From Cystobacterineae bacterium (GTDB taxonomy: Bacteria; Myxococcota; Myxococcia; Myxococcales; Myxococcaceae), in the NCBI GenBank assembly GCA_009782175.1, contig WRKR01000002.1:1-64000 (forward strand): DNA of 64,000 nucleotides, given 5' to 3'. Positions 7,252 through 16,632 of the stretch are shown here, piece after piece. A program made the position numbers and the translations under genes. Every line of letters starts with the position of its first letter. Within the stretch, counting starts at the first letter, position 1. The notes under the pieces were generated by a model, which had not been told where the DNA came from, made no database searches, and saw only the letters and a program-made list of their open reading frames with translations.

Positions 7252-8661
7252 CTAAACTGCTCTGGACAATATTTTTTCTTGAGGTTTGGCAGCATATTCT
7301 TTGAGCCGGTATTGTATTTTGCGAACGCTGATCCCCAAAATTTCTGCCGCCCTTGCGGTTGAGCCGCCGACCATTTTGAGTGTTCCCAGAATGGCTTCCC
7401 GCTCAATCTCATAAAGCGTTGCGCCGGGAATGAAAGCGCCCCCTCCTGCTTCTCCCATGGGCCTGTTGGGGCCACGCAAAGTCGGAGGTAGATCGTCCAA
7501 ACCAATTTCCGCATGGTTGCTTGCCAACACCGCCGCACGCTCTATAACATTTCCCAGCTCACGCACGTTTCCAGGCCAATCATAAGCAAGCAAACTGTTC
7601 AGCGCTGCCGAAGAAATGCCCTTAATTGTCTTGCCATATAGCTGTGAAAATTTTTCGACAAAATGGCTCACCAACTCGGGTATGTCTGACTTGCGGCTTC
7701 GCAAGGGAGGCAAAGTGACGGCCACAACATTCAGGCGATAGAACAAGTCTTCCCGAAATTTCCCCTGACGTACTTCCTCGGCCAAATTTTTGTTGGTGGC
7801 CGCAACAATGCGAACATCCACCTTGAGGGTTTGCATGCCGCCGACACGCTCAAACTCTTGTTGCTGCAAAACCCGAAGCAACTTAATTTGCAGCGCAGGA
7901 GAAACATCCCCAATCTCATCCAAAAACAAAGTGCCATCATGAGCCAACTCAAACCGGCCTTCTCTGCGCCCAAGGGCTCCCGTAAAACTCCCCTTCTCGT
8001 GTCCAAACAACTCGCTCTCCAACAAGGTTTCGGACAAGGCCGCGCAGTTGACTTTCACAAAGGGTTTTTCGCAGCGAGGTGATTCTTCGTGGATGGCATG
8101 GGCTACCAACTCCTTGCCCGTTCCGGATTCTCCCAAAATAAGCACCGTCGCCCGCGTAGGTGCCGCTCGGCGAACAATCTCAAATACGGAGCGCAATTCC
8201 GGACTGTCTCCAACAATGTGTTTGAAGCGAAAACGCTCTTGCAAACGCTCTCGCAACAAACTCCTGTCTCTGAGCAAAGCACGCTTCTCCAGGGCTTTCT
8301 CGAGGACAACCAAAACCGTATTCACATCCAAAGGCTTAATGAGGTAGTTTTCAGCCCCCTCACGCATCGCCTCAACCGCCGCCTGCACACTGCCAAATGC
8401 CGTCATCATAATAAAATGCGCATCCACCCCCTCGGAACGGCAACGCCGAAGCAGGGAAATGCCATCTAAATGCGGCATACGCACGTCACACAACACCGCG
8501 TCAGGGGCAAACTCCAAAAGCTTGCGATAGCCGGCCTCTCCGTCCGCACCCTCTGCAACATCAAAACCCTCCTCAAGCAAAATGGTACGCAAAGCTTTGC
8601 GGGCATTCTCTTCGTCATCTATAACCAGAATGCGAGCTCTTCTCGGGTGTTCTGCTTGCAT
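7252..8661 (-). CDS. NtrC-family sigma-54-dependent response regulator
   Basis: 469 residues. Receiver 8-120 with phospho-acceptor Asp about 59 in VLCDVRMPHLDG; AAA+ domain with Walker A GESGTGKE at 177-184, the sigma-54 contact loop as GSFTGA at 224-229 (more often GAFTGA), Walker B LFLDEIG; and a C-terminal Fis-type helix-turn-helix around ARAAEILGISVRKIQYRLKE. It activates transcription by sigma-54 RNA polymerase when phosphorylated. It starts two bases after the ccoG stop, so it belongs to the respiratory transcription unit, and converges on the kinase pair at 4983-7177, its probable partners. Target promoters are not known. Confidence 0.92.
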   Translation of the reverse strand: MQAEHPRRARILVIDDEENARKALRTILLEEGFDVAEGADGEAGYRKLLEFAPDAVLCDVRMPHLDGISLLRRCRSEGVDAHFIMMTAFGSVQAAVEAMREGAENYLIKPLDVNTVLVVLEKALEKRALLRDRSLLRERLQERFRFKHIVGDSPELRSVFEIVRRAAPTRATVLILGESGTGKELVAHAIHEESPRCEKPFVKVNCAALSETLLESELFGHEKGSFTGALGRREGRFELAHDGTLFLDEIGDVSPALQIKLLRVLQQQEFERVGGMQTLKVDVRIVAATNKNLAEEVRQGKFREDLFYRLNVVAVTLPPLRSRKSDIPELVSHFVEKFSQLYGKTIKGISSAALNSLLAYDWPGNVRELGNVIERAAVLASNHAEIGLDDLPPTLRGPNRPMGEAGGGAFIPGATLYEIEREAILGTLKMVGGSTARAAEILGISVRKIQYRLKEYAAKPQEKILSRAV

Positions 8662-8663
8662 GG

Positions 8664-10127
8664 CTATGGCTTCCCCTCTTTTTCTTGCAAGGCGGATTTT
8701 CCAGGAGCAATAAAACGGATGCTGGTTTTTTTGAGCTCCTGCGTTTGCAAGTTTAAAACCCTCATCTGCACTTCAGGAAGGGTGGGGCTCTGGCCTTCTT
8801 CCCCATAAAATATTTCTCTCAAACGCTCACGCTCAATACCCACACGAATATGAATGTGAATGTCTGAAAAGGGCTCCACTTCTGCCTGGGGAGGTCCCAC
8901 AATAATATCCGCACCTTCCAGAAAACTTGCCTCCACTTTATAGAGGGTTTTTTCGGGTTGCTTGCTCACCAGGTGCAATTTATATTGGTTATAAATTTTG
9001 GAGCCTTCCGCTATCCAAGGCGCTAAACCGGGTGGACGAGAAACCTGGACTTCGAAGGATTGACGCCTGGCCAAAGAAAAACCAAGCGCAGAAAAAGCAA
9101 TCAAAAACGCCACCGCATAAATAACAATGCGCGGACGAAAAAACCGCCGCTTCCCAACCGTGAGCTCCTGCTGAGAGGCCTGGCGAATAAGCCCTTTGGG
9201 CTTTTTGAGTTTTTGCATAACCTCATCGCAAGCATCTATGCATTGCGCACAAGCCAAACACTCCATCTGGAGGCCGCTGCGGATGTCTATTCCCGTCGGG
9301 CATACATAAATGCACCGCTTGCAGTCTATGCAGTCGCCCTGCTTGGGCGCTTCCTCCCCAGGCTTGGGCTTGGCCAGTTTTCCCCTGGGCTCACCCCGGC
9401 TGTAGTCATAGGAAATAACCACAGAGTCCTGATCGTGCAGCACGGACTGCATGCGCCCATAGGGACAAAGCACCACGCAAAATTGCTCGCGAAACCAGGA
9501 AAAATTAAAGAAAAACAAAAGAGTCAACGCAACCGTCCATAGAAAAGGGCTCAGATGCGCGGCGGGCCCTTCTCGGATCATCTCTATATAGACGGGAACG
9601 GATACAAAAAACGCAACGGAAGCATGCGCAATCAAGGCAGCCAGCAACAGAAAAAGCGTTTGCTTGATGATAAATTTAAAAACCTTGCCCACACTCCTTG
9701 GCTGGGCGGCAGCCTTCAGACATTGCTCCCTGGAGCCATCCACCCACCGCTCAACAGGACGAAACAAGGCCTCTAAAAACACCACCTGCGGACATGTCCA
9801 TCCACACCACACCCTTCCTCTCCAAGCTGTTATCAACAAAAGACTAAAAACAAAAGTCAGCGCAAAAAGAAGAACAATCCAAAAGTCCTGCGCATTAAAG
9901 GTTTTTCCAAACAAAAAAAACCGACGCTGAGCGACATCTAAAAATACGGCTGGATTTCCATTAATTTTTATCAGCGGAGCTGCGAAATAAAAACCAATCA
10001 ACAAAGCAAACACAACTCTGCGCCAAAAAATATAACGCCCTTTAACGTCGGCTGTGCGGATCATAATGCGGGAACCATCCGGCCGCATTGAAGACATAAT
10101 TTTTGATTCTTTTTCTTCTTCAGGCAT
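8664..10127 (-). CDS. ccoG: Cytochrome oxidase accessory protein CcoG (RdxA/FixG family)
   Basis: 487 residues. Membrane segments in the N-terminal half enclose CGWTCPQ; two ferredoxin-type cysteine clusters follow, CIDCKRCIYVCP and CLACAQCIDACD, for two [4Fe-4S] centres; one more membrane helix (IVIYAVAFLIAF) precedes a C-terminal periplasmic domain. CcoG is needed for cbb3 oxidase maturation, with a proposed role in copper reduction. The start at 10127 has GGAGG upstream. It is separated from ccoP by a 385-base spacer carrying a terminator, so it probably has its own promoter, and it is read together with the NtrC regulator. Confidence 0.92.
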   Translation of the reverse strand: MPEEEKESKIMSSMRPDGSRIMIRTADVKGRYIFWRRVVFALLIGFYFAAPLIKINGNPAVFLDVAQRRFFLFGKTFNAQDFWIVLLFALTFVFSLLLITAWRGRVWCGWTCPQVVFLEALFRPVERWVDGSREQCLKAAAQPRSVGKVFKFIIKQTLFLLLAALIAHASVAFFVSVPVYIEMIREGPAAHLSPFLWTVALTLLFFFNFSWFREQFCVVLCPYGRMQSVLHDQDSVVISYDYSRGEPRGKLAKPKPGEEAPKQGDCIDCKRCIYVCPTGIDIRSGLQMECLACAQCIDACDEVMQKLKKPKGLIRQASQQELTVGKRRFFRPRIVIYAVAFLIAFSALGFSLARRQSFEVQVSRPPGLAPWIAEGSKIYNQYKLHLVSKQPEKTLYKVEASFLEGADIIVGPPQAEVEPFSDIHIHIRVGIERERLREIFYGEEGQSPTLPEVQMRVLNLQTQELKKTSIRFIAPGKSALQEKEGKP

Positions 10128-10512
10128 GGGCTCTCAAACCTCCATGTTTTTCATATATGTATGGATGCTGTTATATCTAGATGCTGTGTCTGAATAATGC
10201 CTGCATATATGTTGGCTGTTGGTTATGGCTGTGGGTTATATGTATTTCGGCCTGTGCTGTTTCTTGCATGTGCTGCATTTGTTACATGTGTTCAATATGT
10301 TGTCAGCTATATATGTTTCATGCGCCGCATGTATTGTTGTTTGTATGTGTTAAATGTTGTTTGTATGTGTTATATGTATTGTGTGCGTTGTCTGCGCCGG
10401 TTTGCTTCGCATGGGGTTTGCTTCGCATGGTTAAATTTTAACAAGGCAGGGCATGAAAAGCGGCATGAGTTTTCATGCCGCTTTTGGAAAAACAACAAGA
10501 AGGGTGAAAGAG
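10128..10512. other. Spacer between ccoP and ccoG, T/G-rich
   Basis: The plus strand of 10150-10430 is strikingly T/G-rich, so a ccoG transcript starting here would have a C/A-rich, unstructured leader. Two perfect copies of TGTTGTTTGTATGTGTTA lie at 10335-10352 and 10355-10372. The end next to ccoP holds the terminator listed separately. The frames open on the plus strand are Cys/Val/Tyr-rich and unlike proteins. Confidence 0.5.
10456..10485 (-). terminator. Rho-independent terminator of the cco operon
   Basis: Perfect 13-base inverted repeat AAAAGCGGCATGA with a four-base loop, ending in TTTT on the minus strand, 28 bases after the ccoP stop. It separates ccoI-S-NO-Q-P from ccoG. Confidence 0.8.
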
Positions 10513-11070
10513 CTATTCAGCAGCGATAATCTCGCCTTGAGGCGCTTTCCCCGGCACGTTTGTGTTTCGTATGGACTCCACAAACACCGCAACTTGTTTC
10601 ACCTTTTCAGGACCCAGGCGAGCTCCCCAGGCTTCCATGCCTTTGTCAGGGAAACCATTCTCCACAGCATTAATAATGTCCATGGGCTCGGCACCATGAA
10701 GCCAATATTTGTCTGTGAGGTTTGGACCAATCCCTCCCTGTCCTTGGGCTGAATGGCAAGAAACGCAAACTCCGGCAAATACTTTCTTGCCTGCCTCAAC
10801 AGTGGCCGGATCGTTAACCAAGCTTTTGATAGACTCATTGCTTAAGGGAGAATCTGCAGCTTGTTTTGCTTGTTGAGCTGCAAGAGCATTCCTTTCTCCC
10901 TCATATTCATCCAAGGGGCTTGGCAGGGTTTGGGTTGTCTCATAAACAAACCAATATCCAAAAGCGAACACAATGGTCCCAAACAAAATGGCCAGCCACC
11001 AGTTGGGGAGGCGATTGTCTTCTTCTTCAATCCCGTCATAAACGTGGTGAACTCTATTTTTTTCACTCAT
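10513..11070 (-). CDS. ccoP: cbb3 oxidase subunit CcoP, short monohaem form
   Basis: 185 residues. The N-terminal CcoP_N region (HVYDGIEEEDNRLPNWW followed by one membrane helix, LAILFGTIVFAFGYWFVY) is followed by one cytochrome c domain with haem motif CVSCH and an axial Met candidate in PDKGMEAWG. Classical CcoP has two such domains and about 300 residues, so this is a reduced subunit with one c-type haem. It should take electrons from a periplasmic cytochrome c and pass them to CcoO. Its start overlaps the ccoQ stop by four bases. Confidence 0.9.
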   Translation of the reverse strand: MSEKNRVHHVYDGIEEEDNRLPNWWLAILFGTIVFAFGYWFVYETTQTLPSPLDEYEGERNALAAQQAKQAADSPLSNESIKSLVNDPATVEAGKKVFAGVCVSCHSAQGQGGIGPNLTDKYWLHGAEPMDIINAVENGFPDKGMEAWGARLGPEKVKQVAVFVESIRNTNVPGKAPQGEIIAAE

Positions 11071-11246
11071 TGTTGAACCTCGCCATCATCTTGCAAGGGT
11101 AAAGAAGCAACTTGTACATAATCCGACTTCTTGTGAACAAACATGACCGTCACCACAACAGCCAGGAAAAACCCAATGAAAATGAGCAATCCCGTCAATG
11201 GCAAGCTGGTGTAGTCGTCAATCATCCCTTCTAAATATCTGGACAT
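11067..11246 (-). CDS. ccoQ: CcoQ-like small membrane subunit
   Basis: 59 residues, beginning MSRYLEGMIDDYTS, with one membrane helix (PLTGLLIFIGFFLAVVVTV) and a charged tail (MFVHKKSDY). The size, single helix and position between ccoO and ccoP match CcoQ/FixQ, a small stabilising subunit of cbb3 oxidase. It starts two bases after the ccoNO stop and its TGA overlaps the ccoP ATG. Identification rests on context and topology because the family is poorly conserved. Confidence 0.75.
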   Translation of the reverse strand: MSRYLEGMIDDYTSLPLTGLLIFIGFFLAVVVTVMFVHKKSDYVQVASLPLQDDGEVQQ

Positions 11247-11248
11247 GT

Positions 11249-13681
11249 TTAGAGCCCTCCTCCTGAAGCATCTGCAGGCGTTGCAGCCACTCTCGCGGAA
11301 GGTGCATCAAATTTCACACCTTCACTTCGCCCAATTTTTTGCAAATAGGCGATGAGCGCGACAAGCTCGCTGTCCCAATTCCAAGAGTCCTCACTCACCG
11401 TTTTGGCCAAAGCTTTTAGAGCTTCTAGATCTAAGCTCTCCAGATCCTTTGCCTCCTGCAGGCCTGCCACAATTTCCAGCAGGATGCCTTTTAAGACGGC
11501 CTCAGCTTGAGTCTGCTGATCCAGCTCCGCATAATCTATCTGCGCATTCGTATAGGGAACACCCAGTTTCTGCATGGCACGTAGCTTTTTCTCAGCCAGC
11601 TTGACGTTGATCTGATTTGTCTTCAACCAGGGATAGGCCGGCATGTTGGAGCCCGCACTGATTTCACGCGGATCCAACATGTGTTTATAGTGCCAAGAAG
11701 ACGCCTGCTTGCCTCCTTCTCGGTGTAAATCAGGTCCTGTCCGCCGAGATCCCCATTGGAATGGATGATCATAAACAAACTCTTCCAGCTTTGAATGCTC
11801 GCCATAGCGCAGCGTTTCAGCCAAGAAGGGCCTTATTTGTTGTGAGTGGCAAAGATAACAACCTTCCCGGACATAAATATCTCTCCCCTGAAGCTCCAGC
11901 GCAGTATATGGCGTTTGATATTTGCCTTCACCCTGGGGCAGTTTTTGGTGGATGAGCAGCGTCGGCAAAAGCTCCGCCACACCTCCAATTAAAATAGCCA
12001 ACAGCGTCATTGTCGTAAATGCAAGCGCATTCCCTTCAATAATGCCAAACCATGACTTTCTGCCCGCCTTCTTGTCTCGCGTGTTGACGACCCAGGCAAA
12101 TATGCCCAACAACAGTATGGCGCCCATGAGAGCCATCGCAACCATGGCACTCGTCACAAAACCGATGGCCACGACAAAGACGAGAATAAGCCCCGAGAAA
12201 ACAAAGGGCCTGCCCAGGATAATTCCGACCAAGCCTTCTCCCGCAGGTGCAGACGCTTTGGGTGCAACCACAACCTCCACGGTGGTTGTGACGGCTTTGC
12301 CGGACAAGGCCGTTTTGAGAAGGTTCCAACACATGAGAAAGAACCCCAGCAAATACATGGCACCGCCCATTGCACGGACAATATAAGGAATTTCAAGCTT
12401 CGCCAATGTGGTAACAAAATTGGTATAAAGCAAGGAGCCATCAGGGCTTAGCGCTCGAAGCATCAAACCTTGAGTGACGCCCGCAATCCACATTGAAACC
12501 ATATAGAGAACGATCCCAATGGTGGCGAGCCAGAAATGCAAGTCTGCCCCTTTCACCGAATGCAGCTTCGTTCCATAGAGCCTCGGCACCAGCCAATAGA
12601 ACATGCCGGCCGCCATCAAACCGTTCCAACCCAAGGCCCCCGAGTGTACGTGGCCAATAATCCAGTCCGTATAGTGGGCAAGGCCGTTCACTGTTTTAAT
12701 GGAAAGCAAGGGACCTTCAAAAGTCGCCATTCCATAGAAAGTGACACCGGCCACAAGAAACTTCAAAACCGGATCTTCCCGCAGCTTGTGCCAGGCACCT
12801 CGCAGGGTCAGAAGGCCGTTCAACATGCCGCCCCAAGAAGGCGCCCACAGCATAAGGCTGAACAACATGCCCAAAGACTGTGCCCAGTCAGGAAGCGAGG
12901 TATAAAGCAAGTGGTGCGGGCCTGCCCAAATATAAATGAAAATGAGCGCCCAGAAGTGCACAACGGACAAGCGATAGGAATAGACAGGACGCTCCGCTGC
13001 CTTGGGGAGATAATAATACATAATACCCAAGACGGGCGTCGTCAGGAAAAAGGCGACGGCGTTGTGGCCATACCACCATTGGACCAAGGCGTCTTGTACA
13101 CCTGCATAGATGGAATAGGACTTGGTGAGTGCCACCGGCAGGGCCAGGTTGTTGGTAATATAGAGCACTGCAATGGTGACGATGGTGGCAATATAAAACC
13201 AAACCGCAACATAAATTTGCTTCTCGTTGCGCTTGGCCATCGTCCAAAAGAAGTTGAGGGCGAAAACCACCCAAATGATAACCACAGCCAAGTCAATGGG
13301 CCATTCCAGCTCCGCATATTCTTTGCCCTGCGTAATCCCCAATGGCAAGGTGATGGCAGCCGCCGCAATAATGGCTTGCCAACCCCAAAAATGCAGATTG
13401 GATAAAAAGCCAGAAGCTAACCGTGCCTTAAACAAACGCTGAATGGAATAATAGACACCTGCAAAGATCATATTGCCCACAAAGGCAAAAATGACTGCGT
13501 TTGTATGCAGCGGTCGCAACCGTGAAAATACGGTATAGGGGATTCCAAGGTTCAGCTGAGGCCAAACCAGTTGGCAAGCAACTAAAACCCCAACCAACAT
13601 ACCGACAACACCAAAGGTGATGGACGCCCAAATAAAGCGCCTCACAATGGCATCATCGTATTCGATACGTTGTGTGTGCAT
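11249..13681 (-). CDS. ccoNO: cbb3 cytochrome c oxidase, fused CcoN-CcoO subunits
   Basis: 810 residues. Residues 1 to about 480 are the haem-copper oxidase subunit CcoN with about twelve membrane helices and His ligand motifs such as [25 protein letters not shown] and [15 protein letters not shown]. After a short Val/Ala linker and further helices, the C-terminal part is CcoO: a membrane anchor then a monohaem cytochrome with [15 protein letters not shown] (about 605) and a Met candidate in [10 protein letters not shown]. Together they reduce oxygen to water at high affinity and pump protons. CcoN and CcoO are usually separate genes; here they are one polypeptide. ATG 13681 overlaps the ccoS stop. 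Confidence 0.95.
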   Translation of the reverse strand: MHTQRIEYDDAIVRRFIWASITFGVVGMLVGVLVACQLVWPQLNLGIPYTVFSRLRPLHTNAVIFAFVGNMIFAGVYYSIQRLFKARLASGFLSNLHFWGWQAIIAAAAITLPLGITQGKEYAELEWPIDLAVVIIWVVFALNFFWTMAKRNEKQIYVAVWFYIATIVTIAVLYITNNLALPVALTKSYSIYAGVQDALVQWWYGHNAVAFFLTTPVLGIMYYYLPKAAERPVYSYRLSVVHFWALIFIYIWAGPHHLLYTSLPDWAQSLGMLFSLMLWAPSWGGMLNGLLTLRGAWHKLREDPVLKFLVAGVTFYGMATFEGPLLSIKTVNGLAHYTDWIIGHVHSGALGWNGLMAAGMFYWLVPRLYGTKLHSVKGADLHFWLATIGIVLYMVSMWIAGVTQGLMLRALSPDGSLLYTNFVTTLAKLEIPYIVRAMGGAMYLLGFFLMCWNLLKTALSGKAVTTTVEVVVAPKASAPAGEGLVGIILGRPFVFSGLILVFVVAIGFVTSAMVAMALMGAILLLGIFAWVVNTRDKKAGRKSWFGIIEGNALAFTTMTLLAILIGGVAELLPTLLIHQKLPQGEGKYQTPYTALELQGRDIYVREGCYLCHSQQIRPFLAETLRYGEHSKLEEFVYDHPFQWGSRRTGPDLHREGGKQASSWHYKHMLDPREISAGSNMPAYPWLKTNQINVKLAEKKLRAMQKLGVPYTNAQIDYAELDQQTQAEAVLKGILLEIVAGLQEAKDLESLDLEALKALAKTVSEDSWNWDSELVALIAYLQKIGRSEGVKFDAPSARVAATPADASGGGL

Positions 13682-13884
13682 TAATTTTCCTCCGATTTTG
13701 AAGGCAATGCCGGAATAACCGGCGGGGACTCATTGTCTTTTTCCAAGTTGTCTTTCTCCAGTGGGAACAGGGCCATCCTGTCAAAATGCTCAAAGTCTTT
13801 TTGGCGAACCGAATAAAAAAATAAAACAAGCCCTCCAATGACGAGAACCAAACTCACAAAAATCTGCAAAAGCAAAATATTCAC
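13681..13884 (-). CDS. ccoS: cbb3 oxidase maturation protein CcoS
   Basis: 67 residues from GTG 13884, which has AGGAGG six bases upstream and overlaps the ccoI stop (GTGA). It has one membrane helix ([19 protein letters not shown]) followed by the CcoS-type tail RQKDFEHFD and an acidic, Ser/Pro-rich end. CcoS helps insert haem and copper into CcoN. Its stop overlaps the ccoNO start by one base. Confidence 0.85.
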   Translation of the reverse strand: MNILLLQIFVSLVLVIGGLVLFFYSVRQKDFEHFDRMALFPLEKDNLEKDNESPPVIPALPSKSEEN

Positions 13885-16301
13885 AACTGCACCTCCTGTG
13901 CTCGCCAAAAACCATTTGCCGCTCTCTTGCTTTGGGAACCACGAAGCGAAAAAACACAGAAGAAAATTAACCCCAAAGAAGAAATAGGCATGCTGATGGC
14001 GGCCCAAACGGGCGTCATATGCCCAAACAACCCCACCACCACCGCGGCAACATTATAAACCAAAGAAAGCCCGAGAATTTTTTTCGTCAACCGCCGCAAA
14101 GCCCTCGCTGAAGTCAACGCAGAGCCAATGCCCAACACACCCGCACTGACGAGAAAAAAATCGGACTTCCCAGGCATAACAGGGCGATCAATGGCCACAG
14201 CCCCTGCACACCAGGCCTTCTCAAATGCCATGGAGTCATTGACGCCATCTCCCAAATATAAACTGTCCATGGCGTCAATACGTTCCACCGCTTCAGCCTT
14301 CTGCTGTGGGGTTTGACTTGCCAAAACATGCGAATGCGAAATGCCCAACCTGTCCGCCAATGAAGAAGTCCGGTTCAGGCCATCTCCCGAAATAACCCAG
14401 AGCTCCACCCCTTGCTTTCGCAGTGCTTCAACTTCATGCGCAGCATCCGCACGCAAAAGCTCCGCCGTTTCTAATAAGGCCACTTCTTCGCCATTGCGCG
14501 ACAAAACCGTCGTCCTCTCTTGCGTGGAGGAGGGCACTGCCCAGGAAGAACGTCCTAAACGCCAGCACGCTTCTCCGCGCTGCCACTCCACGCCTTTGCC
14601 CGGCTCCTCATATACCGTCGCGTTGAGATCGAAACCAACGTCCATCCCTTCAAACGCAGCCGCAATGCACATGCTGACAGGGTGGCTCGATCGGGAAACC
14701 AAATTATAAAGCACATGCCGCGCTTCTGCGCTCATCTGCCAAAGCTTTTGCGGATTTTTTAATTCCAAGCGACCCAAAGTCAGCGTTCCCGTTTTGTCAA
14801 ACAGAACTTTTTTCACTTGAGTCAACCGGTCAAGCAAATCTCCACTGCGTATATAAAAACCGTGCCGCTTCAGCGCGGATTGCGTGAGCTCATATGCCAA
14901 GGGGATGGTTATCCCCAGCGCGCACGGACACGTCACAACAAGCAAAGCAACCGCAACATTAATGGCCTTGTCAAAACCTGCCCCCATCCACAGGAGAAAA
15001 CCCAACGAGGCAACCACCAAAACCCCCACCACCCATGCGCGGGACAGCTGGTTCCAAAACATCAAATGAGAATAGCCTCCCTTGCTCGGCGAGACTTGCC
15101 TCAGCAAAGGCACCAATGGAGAATCCGCAAAATCTGTCAAAGCCCGCCCAAGCAAAGCCGTTTTTCCAGCGTTGATGCTGCCCGCCATGGCCATGTCACC
15201 TTGAGAGAGGTGCTGCGGCTCCAACTCCCCTGTTATCCAATCCGTCGAAACCTCAGCCGGCCCTGACAACAAAGAAAGGTTGACAGGAATAACATCCCCC
15301 GGCGCCACCAAAAGCGTATCCGCTTTCCGAATTTCCGGCGCACGCACCAGATGAATGGCTTCCTTCGTCTTCACCCTCACCCAAAAACCCTCAGAGCCTC
15401 CATCCTCTAAAAGAAAACGCTTGTTTTTCTCCAAAACACGCTGCCGCAACCAACGCCCTGTCAACATCAAGGTTACGAAAATGTTGAGGGTGTCCAGGTA
15501 TGCTATATCGCCCCGCCCCTGGCTAAACTGCACCACAGAAACGGAATAAGACAACACAATGCCCAGGGCAATGGGCACATCTAAATGCAAAAGCCTCGTG
15601 CGCAAACTCGCCAGGGCAGAGTGGAAAAAAGGCCACCCCCCATAGAAAACCACAATGCTTGTCAAACCCATGCAGAGGTAGGTGAAAACTTGAAACAACA
15701 TGCCATCTGCCGGGGACATGCCAAAATAAAAGGCCGCTGAAAACAGCATGACATTCATCGAAATGCTGATGCACACGCCTAAACGGAAAAAACCCGTTGA
15801 AAACCCCTCCGGCTGCTTATGAGGCGCTCCAAATTGATAGCCAAAACGCTCTACGGATTTTATCCACGCATATATGTTGAATAGGCCACGGGCCCAAACA
15901 AGCTGGACTTTGCCCAAGGCTGGGTTGACAACAATTTTTCTCCCGCCCTCTTGCCTGCGAAACAACTCGTTCAGCAACCATACACAAGCCGTGCAATGAA
16001 TGCCCTGCACGTCCAACTCCATGGAGCACAACAAACCCTCCCCTTGCGTCGCCTTCTCCAACAAAGGCTCCAACCACGTATGGCTGCGTAGCTGCTTTGA
16101 AGGAACAGCCGCAGGCGGAATTTGTCCGTCAGCCAGGCTATAAAAAAGAGAAAGCTCCTCCGTGTGCAAAATTTGATAGACCGCTTCACACCCCATACAA
16201 CAAAACTGCGCATTTTTTGCGCTAAGGGGGACAGGGCTACCACAATGAATGCAAACTCTTAGCTTGTGGTTAACCTGGGTTAAATGAAGCGAGGCTGCCA
16301 T
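13881..16301 (-). CDS. ccoI: Copper-exporting P-type ATPase of the CcoI/FixI type
   Basis: 806 residues. N-terminal cysteine pairs CIHCG and CCMGC (putative metal-binding) are followed by a heavy-metal domain with GIHCTACV. The P1B ATPase core has the membrane motif VTCPCALG (about 457), phosphorylation site DKTGT (about 500) and the hinge GDGVND (about 685), with eight predicted helices. CcoI supplies copper for assembly of the cbb3 active site. It is the first gene of the cco operon; the Shine-Dalgarno before ATG 16301 is weak. The following ccoS gene overlaps by four bases. Confidence 0.93.
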   Translation of the reverse strand: MAASLHLTQVNHKLRVCIHCGSPVPLSAKNAQFCCMGCEAVYQILHTEELSLFYSLADGQIPPAAVPSKQLRSHTWLEPLLEKATQGEGLLCSMELDVQGIHCTACVWLLNELFRRQEGGRKIVVNPALGKVQLVWARGLFNIYAWIKSVERFGYQFGAPHKQPEGFSTGFFRLGVCISISMNVMLFSAAFYFGMSPADGMLFQVFTYLCMGLTSIVVFYGGWPFFHSALASLRTRLLHLDVPIALGIVLSYSVSVVQFSQGRGDIAYLDTLNIFVTLMLTGRWLRQRVLEKNKRFLLEDGGSEGFWVRVKTKEAIHLVRAPEIRKADTLLVAPGDVIPVNLSLLSGPAEVSTDWITGELEPQHLSQGDMAMAGSINAGKTALLGRALTDFADSPLVPLLRQVSPSKGGYSHLMFWNQLSRAWVVGVLVVASLGFLLWMGAGFDKAINVAVALLVVTCPCALGITIPLAYELTQSALKRHGFYIRSGDLLDRLTQVKKVLFDKTGTLTLGRLELKNPQKLWQMSAEARHVLYNLVSRSSHPVSMCIAAAFEGMDVGFDLNATVYEEPGKGVEWQRGEACWRLGRSSWAVPSSTQERTTVLSRNGEEVALLETAELLRADAAHEVEALRKQGVELWVISGDGLNRTSSLADRLGISHSHVLASQTPQQKAEAVERIDAMDSLYLGDGVNDSMAFEKAWCAGAVAIDRPVMPGKSDFFLVSAGVLGIGSALTSARALRRLTKKILGLSLVYNVAAVVVGLFGHMTPVWAAISMPISSLGLIFFCVFSLRGSQSKRAANGFWRAQEVQL

Positions 16302-16632
16302 TAGCTATTTCTATTGCGAATGGCGTGCCTATTATCCTTTTATTACCAATCCATTTTTTTAGAAGCTCAACAGATGCAATTCAAAAGCCAGGGGCCCCAT
16401 GAGTAAACTCCTATGAACACCCCTCAAACATTTTGTTGCACTTTCAGGGCCCCCCTTCTTATGCTTAATAAAAACGCTTCCCCACCCAAAGCCCGCTTCC
16501 CCAAAGCCCGGCCAATAGCTCCTGCGCCTTTTTTGAAGGCGCATTTTTTTCGTAAACCGCCTGTTTTAGGGTTTGGCTTGCGCAATTTTTTCGCAAGCCA
16601 TGGGCTTGGCCAAATCCCTTCTGAAACCTATT
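16302..16632. other. Spacer between actF and ccoI with hairpins
   Basis: No gene is convincing. Two hairpins are clear: TGCGCCTT/AAGGCGCA (16523-16543) followed on the plus strand by seven T, and GGCTTGCG/CGCAAGCC (16575-16599). Either could end the actF transcript, though the U run suits plus-strand reading. The half next to ccoI must carry the cco promoter; AGGCACG-N4-TCGC at 16330-16316 (minus) resembles a weak sigma-54 element. Confidence 0.5.
16523..16550 (+). terminator. Hairpin plus T run, plus-strand orientation
   Basis: An eight-base stem TGCGCCTT/AAGGCGCA with a five-base loop is followed by seven T. It has the form of an intrinsic terminator for plus-strand transcription although no plus-strand gene lies upstream nearby; it may block antisense reading into actF. 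Confidence 0.5.

Noticed and set aside
12536-13405. 289-codon plus-strand frame opposite ccoNO
   Set aside because: Shadow of the conserved oxidase; His/Gln/Asn-rich and has no domain.
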